Notes: generated by a model from the letters alone, not told the origin. A stretch of 64,000 nucleotides of DNA from Maribacter sp. (GCA_011050675.1 DRFI01000020.1:434001-498000), one strand, 5' to 3'. Counted from the stretch's first letter, positions 48,579 through 59,666 are shown. Numbers and translations are program-made.

Positions 48579-49199
48579 TTATTCGGTTTTACTAAGATCT
48601 ATATTTCCGGTGACAGTTTCTAATTTATAAGTAGATGTTCCATAGGGTATAGAATTAAAAGATACAGTGCCATATTTACTTATCGCATTAATTTGGGCAG
48701 CTGTCGAGACAACTTTTATATTACCACTCTGTGATTTTACCGTGGCATCTGCATCTACGTTATTCAACAAACAAGTTCCGTCAGATAAGGATACATGAAG
48801 CTCTTTATACACTCCATCTATAACTACTCTAGAATTAGTGCCGAAAATTTCCAATTTCTTATGCAAAGGCATGTTCAATCTCAATAAAATAGAAATTACT
48901 TTATGTGCACTTAATTTATCATTGGGATTTTCAAAACTTGGTGTAAAGCCTGTTTCTATTACCAACGTATTACCATTGGTTACAATCTCTAAACCTAAAT
49001 CTTGACTATACTCGCCTTCTATTTCTGCCTCTACACTAATCTCGCCACCCTCTATAGTATGCACTTCAACAATGAAGCAATTGGTAGCATCTACCTGTAT
49101 TAAACCTATATGTTCTGCTAAAATTTTATTGTAAATTTTCTTTTGGGCATTAAGCCCCAAACAGAGTAATAGCAGAAAATACAATAAACACTTCTTCAA
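48579..49199 (-). CDS. DUF4097-like adhesin-type beta protein, secreted
   Basis: 206 residues with a signal peptide (LLYFLLLLCLGLNAQ). Repeating short beta strands (VEVHTIEGGEISVEAEIEG, VKSQSGNIKVVS, YKLETVTGNIDLSK) suggest a right-handed beta-helix-like DUF4097 or head-domain adhesin fold. It follows the DksA-like gene past a terminator that lies within 14 bases. The role is unknown. Confidence 0.7.
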   Translation of the reverse strand: MKKCLLYFLLLLCLGLNAQKKIYNKILAEHIGLIQVDATNCFIVEVHTIEGGEISVEAEIEGEYSQDLGLEIVTNGNTLVIETGFTPSFENPNDKLSAHKVISILLRLNMPLHKKLEIFGTNSRVVIDGVYKELHVSLSDGTCLLNNVDADATVKSQSGNIKVVSTAAQINAISKYGTVSFNSIPYGTSTYKLETVTGNIDLSKTE

Positions 49200-49212
49200 A
49201 ATTTTTGCTATT

Positions 49213-49236
49213 AAAAAACGCCCCTAAAGGCGTTTT
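49213..49236 (-). terminator. Rho-independent terminator after the DksA/TraR-like gene
   Basis: AAAACGCC with GGCGTTTT around a 6-base loop, then T-rich sequence on the minus strand, directly after the stop at 49239. Confidence 0.85.
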
Positions 49237-49238
49237 AA

Positions 49239-49622
49239 TTATGATTGCATATTCTTAGCTTCAATACTAAGCGTGGCATGTGGAACAAGTTTTAATCGTT
49301 CTTTATTGATTAATTTTCCTGTTACACGACAAAGGCCATATGTTTTATTCTCTATACGCAGCATTGCATTTTTAAGATCCCGAATAAATTTTTCTTGTCT
49401 AATAGCCAACTGCGTATTAGCCTCTTTACTCATTGTTTCAGAACCTTCTTCAAAAGCTTTAAAGGTAGGCGATGTATCATCTGTACCGTTATTACCATCA
49501 TTCATATAAGCACTTTTCAATAGCTCTAAATGACTTTTAGCCTTTTCTATTTTCTCTTCGATCAATACCTTGAATTCTGCCAAATCTTTGTCAGAATACC
49601 TCACTTTTAAATCTTCTGCCAT
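49239..49622 (-). CDS. TraR/DksA family protein lacking the zinc finger
   Basis: 127 residues. The coiled-coil N-terminal half and the C-terminal YGLCRVTGKLINKERLKLVPHATL match the TraR/DksA family of RNA-polymerase secondary-channel regulators. Only one Cys of the four-Cys zinc finger remains (GLCRVTGK), and no later CxxC follows. The loss is common in Bacteroidota relatives and suggests structure without zinc. It lies 3 bases downstream of ileS, so it probably shares that transcript. Confidence 0.88.
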   Translation of the reverse strand: MAEDLKVRYSDKDLAEFKVLIEEKIEKAKSHLELLKSAYMNDGNNGTDDTSPTFKAFEEGSETMSKEANTQLAIRQEKFIRDLKNAMLRIENKTYGLCRVTGKLINKERLKLVPHATLSIEAKNMQS

Positions 49623-49625
49623 CTC

Positions 49626-52600
49626 TTAATGTTTTTCAATAAACAATTTTGTGTTCACCTCGTCAAAAGCAATTTCAACACCTTCGTCCAATTTTTCTTC
49701 AAAAAATAATTCTGCTGTTAAAGTCTCTGTTTTAATATACTCAATATTATTCTGTACAGCTACTTCGACAAAACCATCTTTTAAAATTTTAACCGCAATC
49801 TTATCAGTTACTTCAAAACCAGAATCTTTTCTTATGTTTTGAATTCTATTTACTAATTCTCTTGCAACACCCTCATTCCTTAATTCCTCATCAATAGTAA
49901 CATCTAAAGCAACGGTTAATTTTCCCGAAGTTGCTACCATCCATCCTTCAATATCTTGCGAAGAGATTTCTACATCTTGTAACTGTAAAGTAATGCTTTT
50001 ATTATCTAATTCGATTGTTAATTCGCCATCCTGCTCTATTTTTTGGATTTCATTCTGAGTAAACCCATTAACAACTTGAGCAATTTGCTTCATTTCCTTT
50101 CCGAATTTCGGACCTAAAGTCTTGAAATTCGGCTTAATACGTTTCACCAATATTCCAGAGGCATCATCTAGCAACTGAATTTCCTTAACGTTAACTTCAG
50201 ATTTTATTAATTCTGATACCGCTTCAATTTCTTCTCTATCTTTATTATCCAAAACAGGAATCATAATTTTCTGTAAAGGCTGACGTACTTTTATCTTCTC
50301 TTTTTGGCGAATAGATAATACCAAAGACGAAATTGTCTGTGCTTTCTCCATTTTAACCTCTAAGCTTTTGTCTATTAGCCTTTCATCTGCTACAGGAAAA
50401 TCTGCCAAATGAACACTTTCAAAACCTTTTTTTACAGTTGCTTTATTTAAATCTAAGTACAAACGATCCATAAAGAACGGAGCAATCGGCGCCGACAATT
50501 TAGCAACCACTTCTAAACATGTATATAAGGTTTGATAAGCTGCAATTTTATCTTGAGCGTATTCACCTTTCCAGAAACGTCTTCTACACAAACGTACGTA
50601 CCAGTTACTTAAGTTCTCTTGAACGAAATCTGATATTGCCCTTGCTGCCCTGGTTGGCTCATATTCTTCATAAGCCGTATCAACAACCTTTATCAATGAA
50701 TTCAATTCTGACAGAATCCAACGGTCAATTTCTGTACGTTCGGTCATTGGTATATCATCTTCGGCATATGTAAACTTGTCTAAGTTTGCATACAAACTAA
50801 AAAACGAATACGTGTTATATAAGGTCCCAAAAAACTTTCGCTTAACCTCTGCTATACCTTCGGTGTCAAATTTTAAATTATCCCAAGGGTTGGCATTGCT
50901 AATCATATACCATCTTGTGGCATCTGCGCCATGCGCGTTCATTGTTTCAAAAGGATCTACGGCATTGCCCAATCGCTTAGACATTTTCTTACCCTCTTTA
51001 TCTAAAACTAAACCATTAGATACTACATTCTTATATGCAACAGAGTCAAATACCATTGTTGCTATAGCATGCAATGTATAGAACCAACCACGAGTTTGAT
51101 CCACACCTTCTGCTATAAAATCTGCAGGAAATGTTTTTCCTTCATCTATTAAATCTTTGTTTTCAAATGGATAATGCCATTGCGCGTATGGCATAGATCC
51201 GCTATCGAACCAAACATCGATCAAATCACTTTCTCGTTTCATTGGCTTACCTGAAGCCGAAACCAATGTAATTTGGTCTACAATATTCTTATGTAAATCT
51301 ATTTTATCATAGTTCTCTTCAGACATGTCGTCCACTACGAAATCTGCATAGATATCTTTTTCTAAAACTCCAGCTTCAACAGCTTTTTTCATTTCAGATT
51401 TCAATTCCGCTACAGAACCTATAATTATTTCTTCCTTACCATCTTCTGTTCTCCAAATTGGTAATGGAATACCCCAATATCTTGAACGAGATAAATTCCA
51501 GTCATTTGCGTTTGCTAGCCAATTTCCAAATCTTCCTTCACCGGTTGCTTTTGGCTTCCAGTTAATGGTTTTATTCAATTCAAACATCTGATCTTTTACA
51601 TCAGTTACTTTAATGAACCAAGAATCTAATGGGTAGTATAAAATTGGTTTGTCCGTACGCCAACAGTTAGGGTAACTGTGCACATACTTTTCAACCTTAA
51701 AGGCTTTGTTCTCTTCTTTTAATTTAATTGCAATTTCAACGTCTATAGAACGCTCTGGAGCTTCACCATCTTCATAATACTCGTTCTTAACATACTTACC
51801 GCCTAACTCTTTTAACTCAGGTCTAAATTTACCTTGCAAATCAACTAGAGGAACCAAGTTTGCATTTTCGTCCAATACTAACATTGGCGGAATTTCCGGA
51901 ACTGCTTGTTTAGCGACAAAGGCATCATCTGCTCCAAAAGTAGGTGCCGTATGTACTATTCCCGTACCATCTTCTGTTGTTACAAAATCCCCGGCAATTA
52001 CTCTAAAAGCATTTTCTGCATTTTCATACGGAAGCACATAATCTAATAACTGCTCATATCGAATACCTAATAAATCTTTACCCTTAAATTCTTTTACTAC
52101 GTAAAAAGGAATCTTCTTATCACCAGAAGTATATTCAAGCAATTCAGATTTTTCTGAAACTTCATTAAACTTTCCTGAGAACTGCTTACCTACCAAGTTT
52201 TTGGCAAGAATAACATTCATGGGCTCAAAAGTATATTGGTTATAAGACTCGACTAATACATAATCTATTCTAGAACCTACAGTCAATGCCGTATTCGAAG
52301 GTAAAGTCCAAGGTGTGGTAGTCCAAGCCAAGAAATAAATAGTGCCTTCATTCTGTAAAAAATCTGGCAATGTTTCTTCTACGGCTTTAAACTGTGCTGT
52401 TACCGTAGTATCAGTTACATCTTGGTATGTGCCAGGCTGGTTTAACTCATGAGAACTTAAACCTGTACCAGCTTTTGGTGAATAAGGTTGTATGGTGTAA
52501 CCCTTGTAAATCAAACCTTTTGAATAGATTTGTTTTAACAGCCACCAAACCGTTTCCATGTATTTAGATTTGTAGGTAATGTACGGGTCTTCCATATCTA

Positions 52601-53024
52601 CCCAATACCCTACTTGTTCGGTCATAGAATTCCAAACATCAGTATATCTCATAACTGCTTTCTTACAAGCAGCATTATATTCTTCAACAGAAATCTTTAC
52701 TCCAATATCTTCTTTTGTAATACCCAGTTCTTTTTCAACACCAAGTTCAATTGGTAAACCATGCGTATCCCAACCAGCTTTACGTTTTACCTGAAAACCT
52801 TTCATGGTCTTATACCTCGGAAAAATATCCTTTATAGTTCTAGCCATTACATGATGTATACCAGGCATACCGTTTGCAGACGGCGGACCTTCATAGAATA
52901 CATAACTATCCTTACCCTCACGGGAAGAAATACTTTTCTCAAAAATGGCATTCTTTGACCAGTAGTCAAGTATTTCTTCTGCGACCTTTGGTAAATTCAA
53001 TCCTTGATATTCTGTAAACTTCAT
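49626..53024 (-). CDS. ileS: Isoleucyl-tRNA synthetase, type 2 (IleRS2), altered HIGH motif
   Basis: 1132 residues, typical of the long IleRS2 class. It charges tRNA-Ile and edits valine. The class I signature is GPPSANGMPGIHHVMAR: where T. thermophilus has ANGLPHVGH, this has ANGMPGIHH, so HXGH is rearranged to GXHH (residues 55-58). The KMSKS loop is KKMSKRLGN, the CP1 editing domain contains TTTPWTLPSNTAL and GTGIVHTAPTFGADD, and the anticodon region is present; no C-terminal CxxC zinc ribbon is seen. IleRS2 is naturally less sensitive to mupirocin, and a GXHH variant is known for extreme resistance. The DksA-like gene follows after 3 bases. Confidence 0.97.
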   Translation of the reverse strand: MKFTEYQGLNLPKVAEEILDYWSKNAIFEKSISSREGKDSYVFYEGPPSANGMPGIHHVMARTIKDIFPRYKTMKGFQVKRKAGWDTHGLPIELGVEKELGITKEDIGVKISVEEYNAACKKAVMRYTDVWNSMTEQVGYWVDMEDPYITYKSKYMETVWWLLKQIYSKGLIYKGYTIQPYSPKAGTGLSSHELNQPGTYQDVTDTTVTAQFKAVEETLPDFLQNEGTIYFLAWTTTPWTLPSNTALTVGSRIDYVLVESYNQYTFEPMNVILAKNLVGKQFSGKFNEVSEKSELLEYTSGDKKIPFYVVKEFKGKDLLGIRYEQLLDYVLPYENAENAFRVIAGDFVTTEDGTGIVHTAPTFGADDAFVAKQAVPEIPPMLVLDENANLVPLVDLQGKFRPELKELGGKYVKNEYYEDGEAPERSIDVEIAIKLKEENKAFKVEKYVHSYPNCWRTDKPILYYPLDSWFIKVTDVKDQMFELNKTINWKPKATGEGRFGNWLANANDWNLSRSRYWGIPLPIWRTEDGKEEIIIGSVAELKSEMKKAVEAGVLEKDIYADFVVDDMSEENYDKIDLHKNIVDQITLVSASGKPMKRESDLIDVWFDSGSMPYAQWHYPFENKDLIDEGKTFPADFIAEGVDQTRGWFYTLHAIATMVFDSVAYKNVVSNGLVLDKEGKKMSKRLGNAVDPFETMNAHGADATRWYMISNANPWDNLKFDTEGIAEVKRKFFGTLYNTYSFFSLYANLDKFTYAEDDIPMTERTEIDRWILSELNSLIKVVDTAYEEYEPTRAARAISDFVQENLSNWYVRLCRRRFWKGEYAQDKIAAYQTLYTCLEVVAKLSAPIAPFFMDRLYLDLNKATVKKGFESVHLADFPVADERLIDKSLEVKMEKAQTISSLVLSIRQKEKIKVRQPLQKIMIPVLDNKDREEIEAVSELIKSEVNVKEIQLLDDASGILVKRIKPNFKTLGPKFGKEMKQIAQVVNGFTQNEIQKIEQDGELTIELDNKSITLQLQDVEISSQDIEGWMVATSGKLTVALDVTIDEELRNEGVARELVNRIQNIRKDSGFEVTDKIAVKILKDGFVEVAVQNNIEYIKTETLTAELFFEEKLDEGVEIAFDEVNTKLFIEKH

Positions 53025-53212
53025 ACGAAATGCTTATTGTACTGGGATTTAAAGGCTGCAAAATTATAAAATTTTGGTCAAAAAGGAGTGTATTCACAGC
53101 ATTGAAATACCTCTAAACCATGTAATAAATGAATTATTAACATGTTGAACATCCAAAAGTTAAATTTCTGCGTATATAACTCCGAACAATTAACCATTTA
53201 ACGTTTACACAA

Positions 53213-53617
53213 ATGAAAAAAGTAATTTTAGGATCATTAGCAATTTTAGCACTTAGTATGTCTGTTTCATGTAGAGATGCAGCTGATAAAGCAAAATCTG
53301 CAACTGAAGAAGCTGGCGCTGCTTTAGAAAATGCAGGCGAGGAGTTAAAAGAAGCTGGTCAAGATTTAGAAGAAGCTGGCGAAGGTGCAATGGATGCTGC
53401 TAAAGAAGCAAGCGAAAATGCAATGGATGCTGCTGAAGATGCTGCTGAATCAGTAAAAGAAGCTAGTCAAGACGGTATAGATGCTGCTAAAAAAGCTGGT
53501 GAGGATACTATGGATGCGGCTAAAGAAGCAGGTAATGATGTAAAAAAAGCAGCTAACGATGCAGCTGATCAAGCAGCAAAAAAAGCTGACGAAGTAAAAA
53601 AGGCGGTTAAACACTAA
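53213..53617 (+). CDS. Repetitive alanine/lysine/acid-rich helical lipoprotein
   Basis: 134 residues. It has a lipoprotein signal (ILALSMSVSC, Cys at 20), then about ten approximate 11-residue repeats such as EAGQDLEEAGEGAMDAAKEA and DAAKKAGEDTMDAAKEA, ending KKAVKH. The 11-mer Ala/Glu/Lys pattern forms amphipathic helices as in LEA group 3 and apolipoprotein-like proteins, often stress-related. It is monocistronic with a strong terminator behind it. Low-complexity content makes function hard to assign. Confidence 0.8.
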   Translation: MKKVILGSLAILALSMSVSCRDAADKAKSATEEAGAALENAGEELKEAGQDLEEAGEGAMDAAKEASENAMDAAEDAAESVKEASQDGIDAAKKAGEDTMDAAKEAGNDVKKAANDAADQAAKKADEVKKAVKH

Positions 53618-53641
53618 CAAGAACCTTTTTTTTATAATTAC

Positions 53642-53669
53642 AAAAGACCCGTTAATAGCGGGTCTTTTT
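53642..53669. terminator. Bidirectional Rho-independent terminator
   Basis: Stem AAAAGACCCG with CGGGTCTTTT and a 7-base loop, followed by TTTTTATTT on the plus strand and T-rich on the minus. It serves the lipoprotein gene (plus) and the TonB receptor ending at 53672 (minus). Confidence 0.9.
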
Positions 53670-53671
53670 AT

Positions 53672-56083
53672 TTAGAAATGATATCCTACACCAATAATTA
53701 AATTTATTCCTGGCGCTACTATACCAGAAGAATAAGTTCTGTATCGCTGATCAGTAAAATTCTCTAAACTACCCGTTACCTTAAAACGGTTTGTAATATC
53801 ATATTGAGAGCGAAAATTTAGAGTATACCAAGATGGCGCATATGGGTTACCATTTTCATCAACAGCATAGATATACTCTTTTGATTGCTCTGACATTGCC
53901 AAATCATCATTAGCTATTTCCCCATTATAATTAATAAACAAATCTGTGCGTAGCCTTTGGTTTTTCCATACAACATGAAAGTCCCCAAAAGTAGGTGCCG
54001 CATGTCTTGCAGGTGTTTCCGTACCGTCATCTTCCTCCTCTATACCTTCGGTCAACGTTAGATTAGATGACAAAGACCATTGCTCGGTCAAATATGCTTC
54101 TATTCCAAATTCAAAGCCATAAACATATGCTTTTGCTGCATTTTGAATAGCTTGTACATTACTTAATTCACCACCATATTCTATTTCTGAGACGCCATTG
54201 AAACTAAAATCTCTACGCACCAAAGCATCTACTAAATACGTATAATAGGCTGTACCTTTTAAAATAATCTTATCATTTATATTTCGCTGAATCCCTATTT
54301 CTGCATTATAAGCATACTCAGGTTCTAAATCTGTATTTGGCACAACTACCGAGCCTGGCTCTGAATCGAAAATTTTACCAACATCATCAATATTTGGAGC
54401 TCTAAAACCGGTCGATCCATTTAGTGTAACTTGAAGATTTGCTCTAGGAAACCAGCTGAAACCGATACTACCGGTTAATGCCCCTGTGCTTAAATCTGCT
54501 GTTTCAAACGGAAAATCATAAAAAGTATCGTCGAAAATTGCATCGACCCATACGTGACTGTATCGCAAACCGGACATAATTGTAAAATTCGGTTTTGCTT
54601 TGTATTCCCCATTTGCGTAACCCGCTAAACTTTGCCATGAAGAATTATCTGGATAGCGCGATGCCGCTGCAGTTCTTTCATTAGTATTAATATTAAAATC
54701 AAAACCGGTCGACCCAACCTTATTATAGATATACTCACTACCATAATAAAGCCTAAAATCTCCTAATTTTTTATTTTCAAAATCAATAGTGAAATTTATC
54801 GCATCTACTTTTTCTTTGGTTGTATTTCTAACCTCATCTTGAAAATCCCTGTTAATTCTACTTTCTTCAAAATGTTGATATGCCAAGCCTAATTTTAAGC
54901 CATCGTACACTTTTCCATCTCCCTTTTTCTGTAATTGAGCATTACCCATAAACCATTTTTGTGGTCCATAATACCATTCTGCAGACCGCAAGCCTAAGCC
55001 ATCGCTTGTTGGTCTAATTAAACGGTCATATCTAGAATAATCTGAAGTTTCAGTATAATATGCCCCTAAATTTAAATCCCATTTGGTATTCGGTTTATAC
55101 AGGAATTTCTGCATTAAATTAATTTGATCGTAACCAGTTGGCACTTGTTTCTTTGATGAATTATTCTCAACCAATTCATCAACTCCATTTACAGTGCGTA
55201 CAAACGTATTTCTTAAATAAGAATCGGGACCATGAGCACCCATTCTCAAATCATTAAAGTTATTATATGTAATACTGGTCAACGACGACCATGTTTTTTT
55301 ACCTAAGTTAATATCTGCATGTACCGTATTCTCCATATTAGCAGAAGCAAACCTATAGTTGGCATTTCCATGCACCAAAAGACTATCATTCTGGGATAAC
55401 ATAGGTTTATTTGTATAAAAATTCATGACTCCCCCAATAGCATCACTTCCATAAATAACCGATCCAGGACCAAATATTACTTCTGTATTTTTAATAGTAA
55501 ATGGATCAATTGATATTACATTTTGTACGTTACCTCCTCTAAATATCGCATTGTTCATTCGTACCCCGTCTACAGTAAGCAACAATCTATTTGTAGCAAA
55601 ACCCCTAATCATTGGGCTACCACCTCCCATTTGGCTTTTTTGAACAAATACTTTACCGCTATTTTGAAGTAAATCTGCAGCCGTCTGAGGTGTAGTAAAG
55701 GCAATTGACCTGGCGTCAAGAGAAATTATTCGATTTGGAATATCTCGTTTTTGTTGCTCCCACTTAGAAACGGACATAACTACTTCATCCAATTGCTGAG
55801 CCTTCATAATCAAGTAAGCCTTATGACCTTGTCTCTGTAATTGTATCTTGCTTGTTTTAAATTCTTGATAACCAATATGCTTTAAAGTAATACGCTCTTT
55901 ACCCATAAAGACAGCTGCATCAAAAACACCATCTAAATTTGTTAACGCAATCTTAGACTTGTCTTTATTGAACACGGCAACATTGGCAATCTCCTCACCA
56001 CTATCCGCATCTAAGACAGTTATTTGCTGGGCACTGGCAAAAGTGCTACATAAAAAAAGTGCTACGAACAGATACTTATACAT
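53672..56083 (-). CDS. TonB-dependent receptor, haem/haemoglobin-receptor-like
   Basis: 803 residues from the ATG at 56083 (YKYLFVALFLCSTFASAQ); an alternative ATG at 56101 adds six residues. A short CarboxypepD_reg-like domain is followed by a plug with QKSQMGGGSPMIRGFATNRLLL, VDGVRMNNAIFRGGNVQNV and GPGSVIYGSDAIGG, characteristic of haem/haemoglobin receptors. The barrel carries a FRAP-like GFRAPNIDDVGK and a NPNL-like PNTDLEPEY, but no His lies between the two, where HemR-type receptors keep one. So a haem substrate is plausible, not proved. It overlaps recO by 8 bases. Confidence 0.9.
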   Translation of the reverse strand: MYKYLFVALFLCSTFASAQQITVLDADSGEEIANVAVFNKDKSKIALTNLDGVFDAAVFMGKERITLKHIGYQEFKTSKIQLQRQGHKAYLIMKAQQLDEVVMSVSKWEQQKRDIPNRIISLDARSIAFTTPQTAADLLQNSGKVFVQKSQMGGGSPMIRGFATNRLLLTVDGVRMNNAIFRGGNVQNVISIDPFTIKNTEVIFGPGSVIYGSDAIGGVMNFYTNKPMLSQNDSLLVHGNANYRFASANMENTVHADINLGKKTWSSLTSITYNNFNDLRMGAHGPDSYLRNTFVRTVNGVDELVENNSSKKQVPTGYDQINLMQKFLYKPNTKWDLNLGAYYTETSDYSRYDRLIRPTSDGLGLRSAEWYYGPQKWFMGNAQLQKKGDGKVYDGLKLGLAYQHFEESRINRDFQDEVRNTTKEKVDAINFTIDFENKKLGDFRLYYGSEYIYNKVGSTGFDFNINTNERTAAASRYPDNSSWQSLAGYANGEYKAKPNFTIMSGLRYSHVWVDAIFDDTFYDFPFETADLSTGALTGSIGFSWFPRANLQVTLNGSTGFRAPNIDDVGKIFDSEPGSVVVPNTDLEPEYAYNAEIGIQRNINDKIILKGTAYYTYLVDALVRRDFSFNGVSEIEYGGELSNVQAIQNAAKAYVYGFEFGIEAYLTEQWSLSSNLTLTEGIEEEDDGTETPARHAAPTFGDFHVVWKNQRLRTDLFINYNGEIANDDLAMSEQSKEYIYAVDENGNPYAPSWYTLNFRSQYDITNRFKVTGSLENFTDQRYRTYSSGIVAPGINLIIGVGYHF

Positions 56084-56804
56084 ACGAATTGAAAACTTCA
56101 TTTAAAACGGCAAACGACTTTGGTTTCCTAAATCCTTGTAAGTGTAATTCAAAATAAAGTATTAAGGATTTAAGCAGTTCTTGGCGATTGGTTTTTTTCA
56201 TCTTTACGGTATGCATTGCATCAAAATTTGTGCCCAAGAAGGTCTTGAAATAATAAATATTTTCTCCCCTTAGAATCGGATTCAATGATTCAACAGCAAC
56301 AAACTCACCTTCTAATAAATCGAAATACGGCTTATCTATCTGATATACATCAGGATAAAAGCCTAAAAACCGAGTCAACGATAACATAAAATACAAATGA
56401 AAATTTGCTACATCTTTATGCATATCCAACCATTGTAATGATGCTACAAGATATTCGAATAAATCTTCATTTTGCTCCTCTTCTCGAATACTATTACCTA
56501 GTAGCTCTGCTAAAAATAACGTCATGGCATTTTTAGCCATATCCGCATACAATGTTTGGTAATGATAAAACACCTTTGCTTCTTTTAGCGTCTCTAAAGT
56601 TCCTTTATTTTTATGGCTCGCTACAATTTCTAATTGCGTTAAAGGCTGAAAATAGGCTGACTTTAATTTTCCTTTTTTTGAAGCTAAAACCCCTCTTAAT
56701 AAATAAGATTTAATACCATCTGATGCTGTAAAGGCTTTAACAATAAGACTTGTGTCGCCATATTTAATTGCAGAAAATACTATCGCCTTTGTCGTTACCT
56801 GCAT
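56076..56804 (-). CDS. recO: DNA repair protein RecO
   Basis: 242 residues, as in other RecO. It loads RecA with RecF/RecR and anneals SSB-coated strands. The OB-fold N-terminus (TTKAIVFSAIKYGDTSLIVKAF, SDGIKSYLLRGVLASKKGK) and helical C-terminus are typical. A four-Cys zinc finger of some RecO proteins is absent. The TonB gene overlaps its end. Confidence 0.93.
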   Translation of the reverse strand: MQVTTKAIVFSAIKYGDTSLIVKAFTASDGIKSYLLRGVLASKKGKLKSAYFQPLTQLEIVASHKNKGTLETLKEAKVFYHYQTLYADMAKNAMTLFLAELLGNSIREEEQNEDLFEYLVASLQWLDMHKDVANFHLYFMLSLTRFLGFYPDVYQIDKPYFDLLEGEFVAVESLNPILRGENIYYFKTFLGTNFDAMHTVKMKKTNRQELLKSLILYFELHLQGFRKPKSFAVLNEVFNSYV

Positions 56805-56861
56805 ATTATAACATCTATTTCAACAAAGATAGTTGATTGGAGCTTGGTGGCGAAAGGGTAT

Positions 56862-56897
56862 AAAAAAATGCGAGGTCCCATAATAGAACCTCGCATT
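56862..56897 (-). terminator. Rho-independent terminator after gdhA
   Basis: AATGCGAGGT with ACCTCGCATT around an 11-base loop, and seven T on the minus strand, 26 bases past the gdhA stop. Confidence 0.88.
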
Positions 56898-56923
56898 ATA
56901 TATAATTAGGATTTATTTAATTT

Positions 56924-58285
<1,362 letters not shown>

Positions 58286-58427
58286 TTAAATTATTGATTT
58301 CAAAATATAACGTCAAAATTATGCTATTTGTGTAATTTGAATGCTTATTTTCTTAAAAATCGATAAAAATTGTTGTTTTGACAACAAATCACCTATTCTT
58401 ACTACATATAATTTAACATTTAGGCGA

Positions 58428-59582
58428 TTATCCTATCGCTTGCTCTAAATCTGCTATTAAATCATTAACATCTTCAATACCAACACTCAATCTAATTAAT
58501 GAATCTACTATTCCAATTTTTAGTCGTTCCTCTTTTGGAATACTTGCATGGGTCATACTTGCTGGGTGACCTGCTAAACTTTCAACCCCACCCAAAGACT
58601 CTGCTAATGTAAATATCTGTAGTCGCTCTACAATCTTAATTGTATCGTTATAACTACTTCCTTTGGGTACAAAAGAAATCATACCCCCAAAATCTTTCAT
58701 TTGCTCTTTAGCTACATCATGATTGGGATGATCTTCGAAACCAGGCCAATATACTTCTTCAACCTTGGGGTTACTTTTTAAAAATTTTGCTATTGCTCTT
58801 CCATTTTCACAATGGCGCTGCATACGCACATGTAACGTTTTTATCCCTCTTAACACCAAAAAACTATCCATAGGTCCACAAACGGCACCACTTGCATTTT
58901 GTATAAAATAAAGCCTATCTGCCAATTCCTTCCCTTTTACTACTAGTGCACCAACAACGGTATCACTATGACCACCAAGATATTTAGTTGCCGAATGCAT
59001 CACAATATCTGCACCTAATTCTAATGGCAACTGTAAATAAGGAGTAGCAAAAGTATTATCTACCGCTAATAGAATATCCTTATCCTTAATTAACATGGCT
59101 ACCGCTTTTACATCTATAATATTCATCATTGGGTTAGTAGGTGTTTCTACCCAAATCAATTTCGTTTTCGAATTAATTTTATCTTGAATTGCATCCGCAC
59201 TTTGCATTCCAACAAAATGAAATACTATGCCAAAATTTTCAAAAATCTTTTTAAAAATTCTATAAGACCCGCCATATAAGTCATTGGTTGAAATGACCTC
59301 ATCACCTGGCTGTAACAATTTCATTACGGCATCTATTGCTGCTAACCCACTACCAAAAGCCAATCCAAACTCACCGCCTTCTATACTTGCCAATGAATTT
59401 TCTAAAGCAGTTCTGGTTGGGTTGGCACTACGAGAATACTCATAACCCTTATGCCCACCTGGTGTTGTCTGTGCATATGTAGATGTTTGATAAATAGGTG
59501 GCATTACTGCCCCATATGCTTCATCTGGTTGTTGACCACCATGTATGGTCTTCGTATTAAACTTTAAGTCTTTTGCAGCCAT
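58428..59582 (-). CDS. Trans-sulfuration PLP enzyme (cystathionine gamma-synthase/lyase family)
   Basis: 384 residues from the ATG at 59582; the frame is open to 59603. PLP-dependent Cys/Met metabolism family: the PLP Lys is in HSATKYLGGHSDTVVG, with EYSRSANPTRTALENSLA, AFGSGLAAIDAV, VETPTNPMMNIID and TLAESLGGVESLAGHPASMTHA. Sequence alone cannot separate gamma-synthase (MetB) from gamma-lyase; in this group it is usually annotated gamma-synthase. The ATG is 84 bases from the divergent lipoprotein gene. Confidence 0.93.
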   Translation of the reverse strand: MAAKDLKFNTKTIHGGQQPDEAYGAVMPPIYQTSTYAQTTPGGHKGYEYSRSANPTRTALENSLASIEGGEFGLAFGSGLAAIDAVMKLLQPGDEVISTNDLYGGSYRIFKKIFENFGIVFHFVGMQSADAIQDKINSKTKLIWVETPTNPMMNIIDVKAVAMLIKDKDILLAVDNTFATPYLQLPLELGADIVMHSATKYLGGHSDTVVGALVVKGKELADRLYFIQNASGAVCGPMDSFLVLRGIKTLHVRMQRHCENGRAIAKFLKSNPKVEEVYWPGFEDHPNHDVAKEQMKDFGGMISFVPKGSSYNDTIKIVERLQIFTLAESLGGVESLAGHPASMTHASIPKEERLKIGIVDSLIRLSVGIEDVNDLIADLEQAIG

Positions 59583-59666
59583 ATTAAAGTATTTATCATA
59601 CAAATGTATCGTTATGTTTTGGGGAATACAATGAAGCTGTATTTTTACACTAAATCTAATTTTTCC

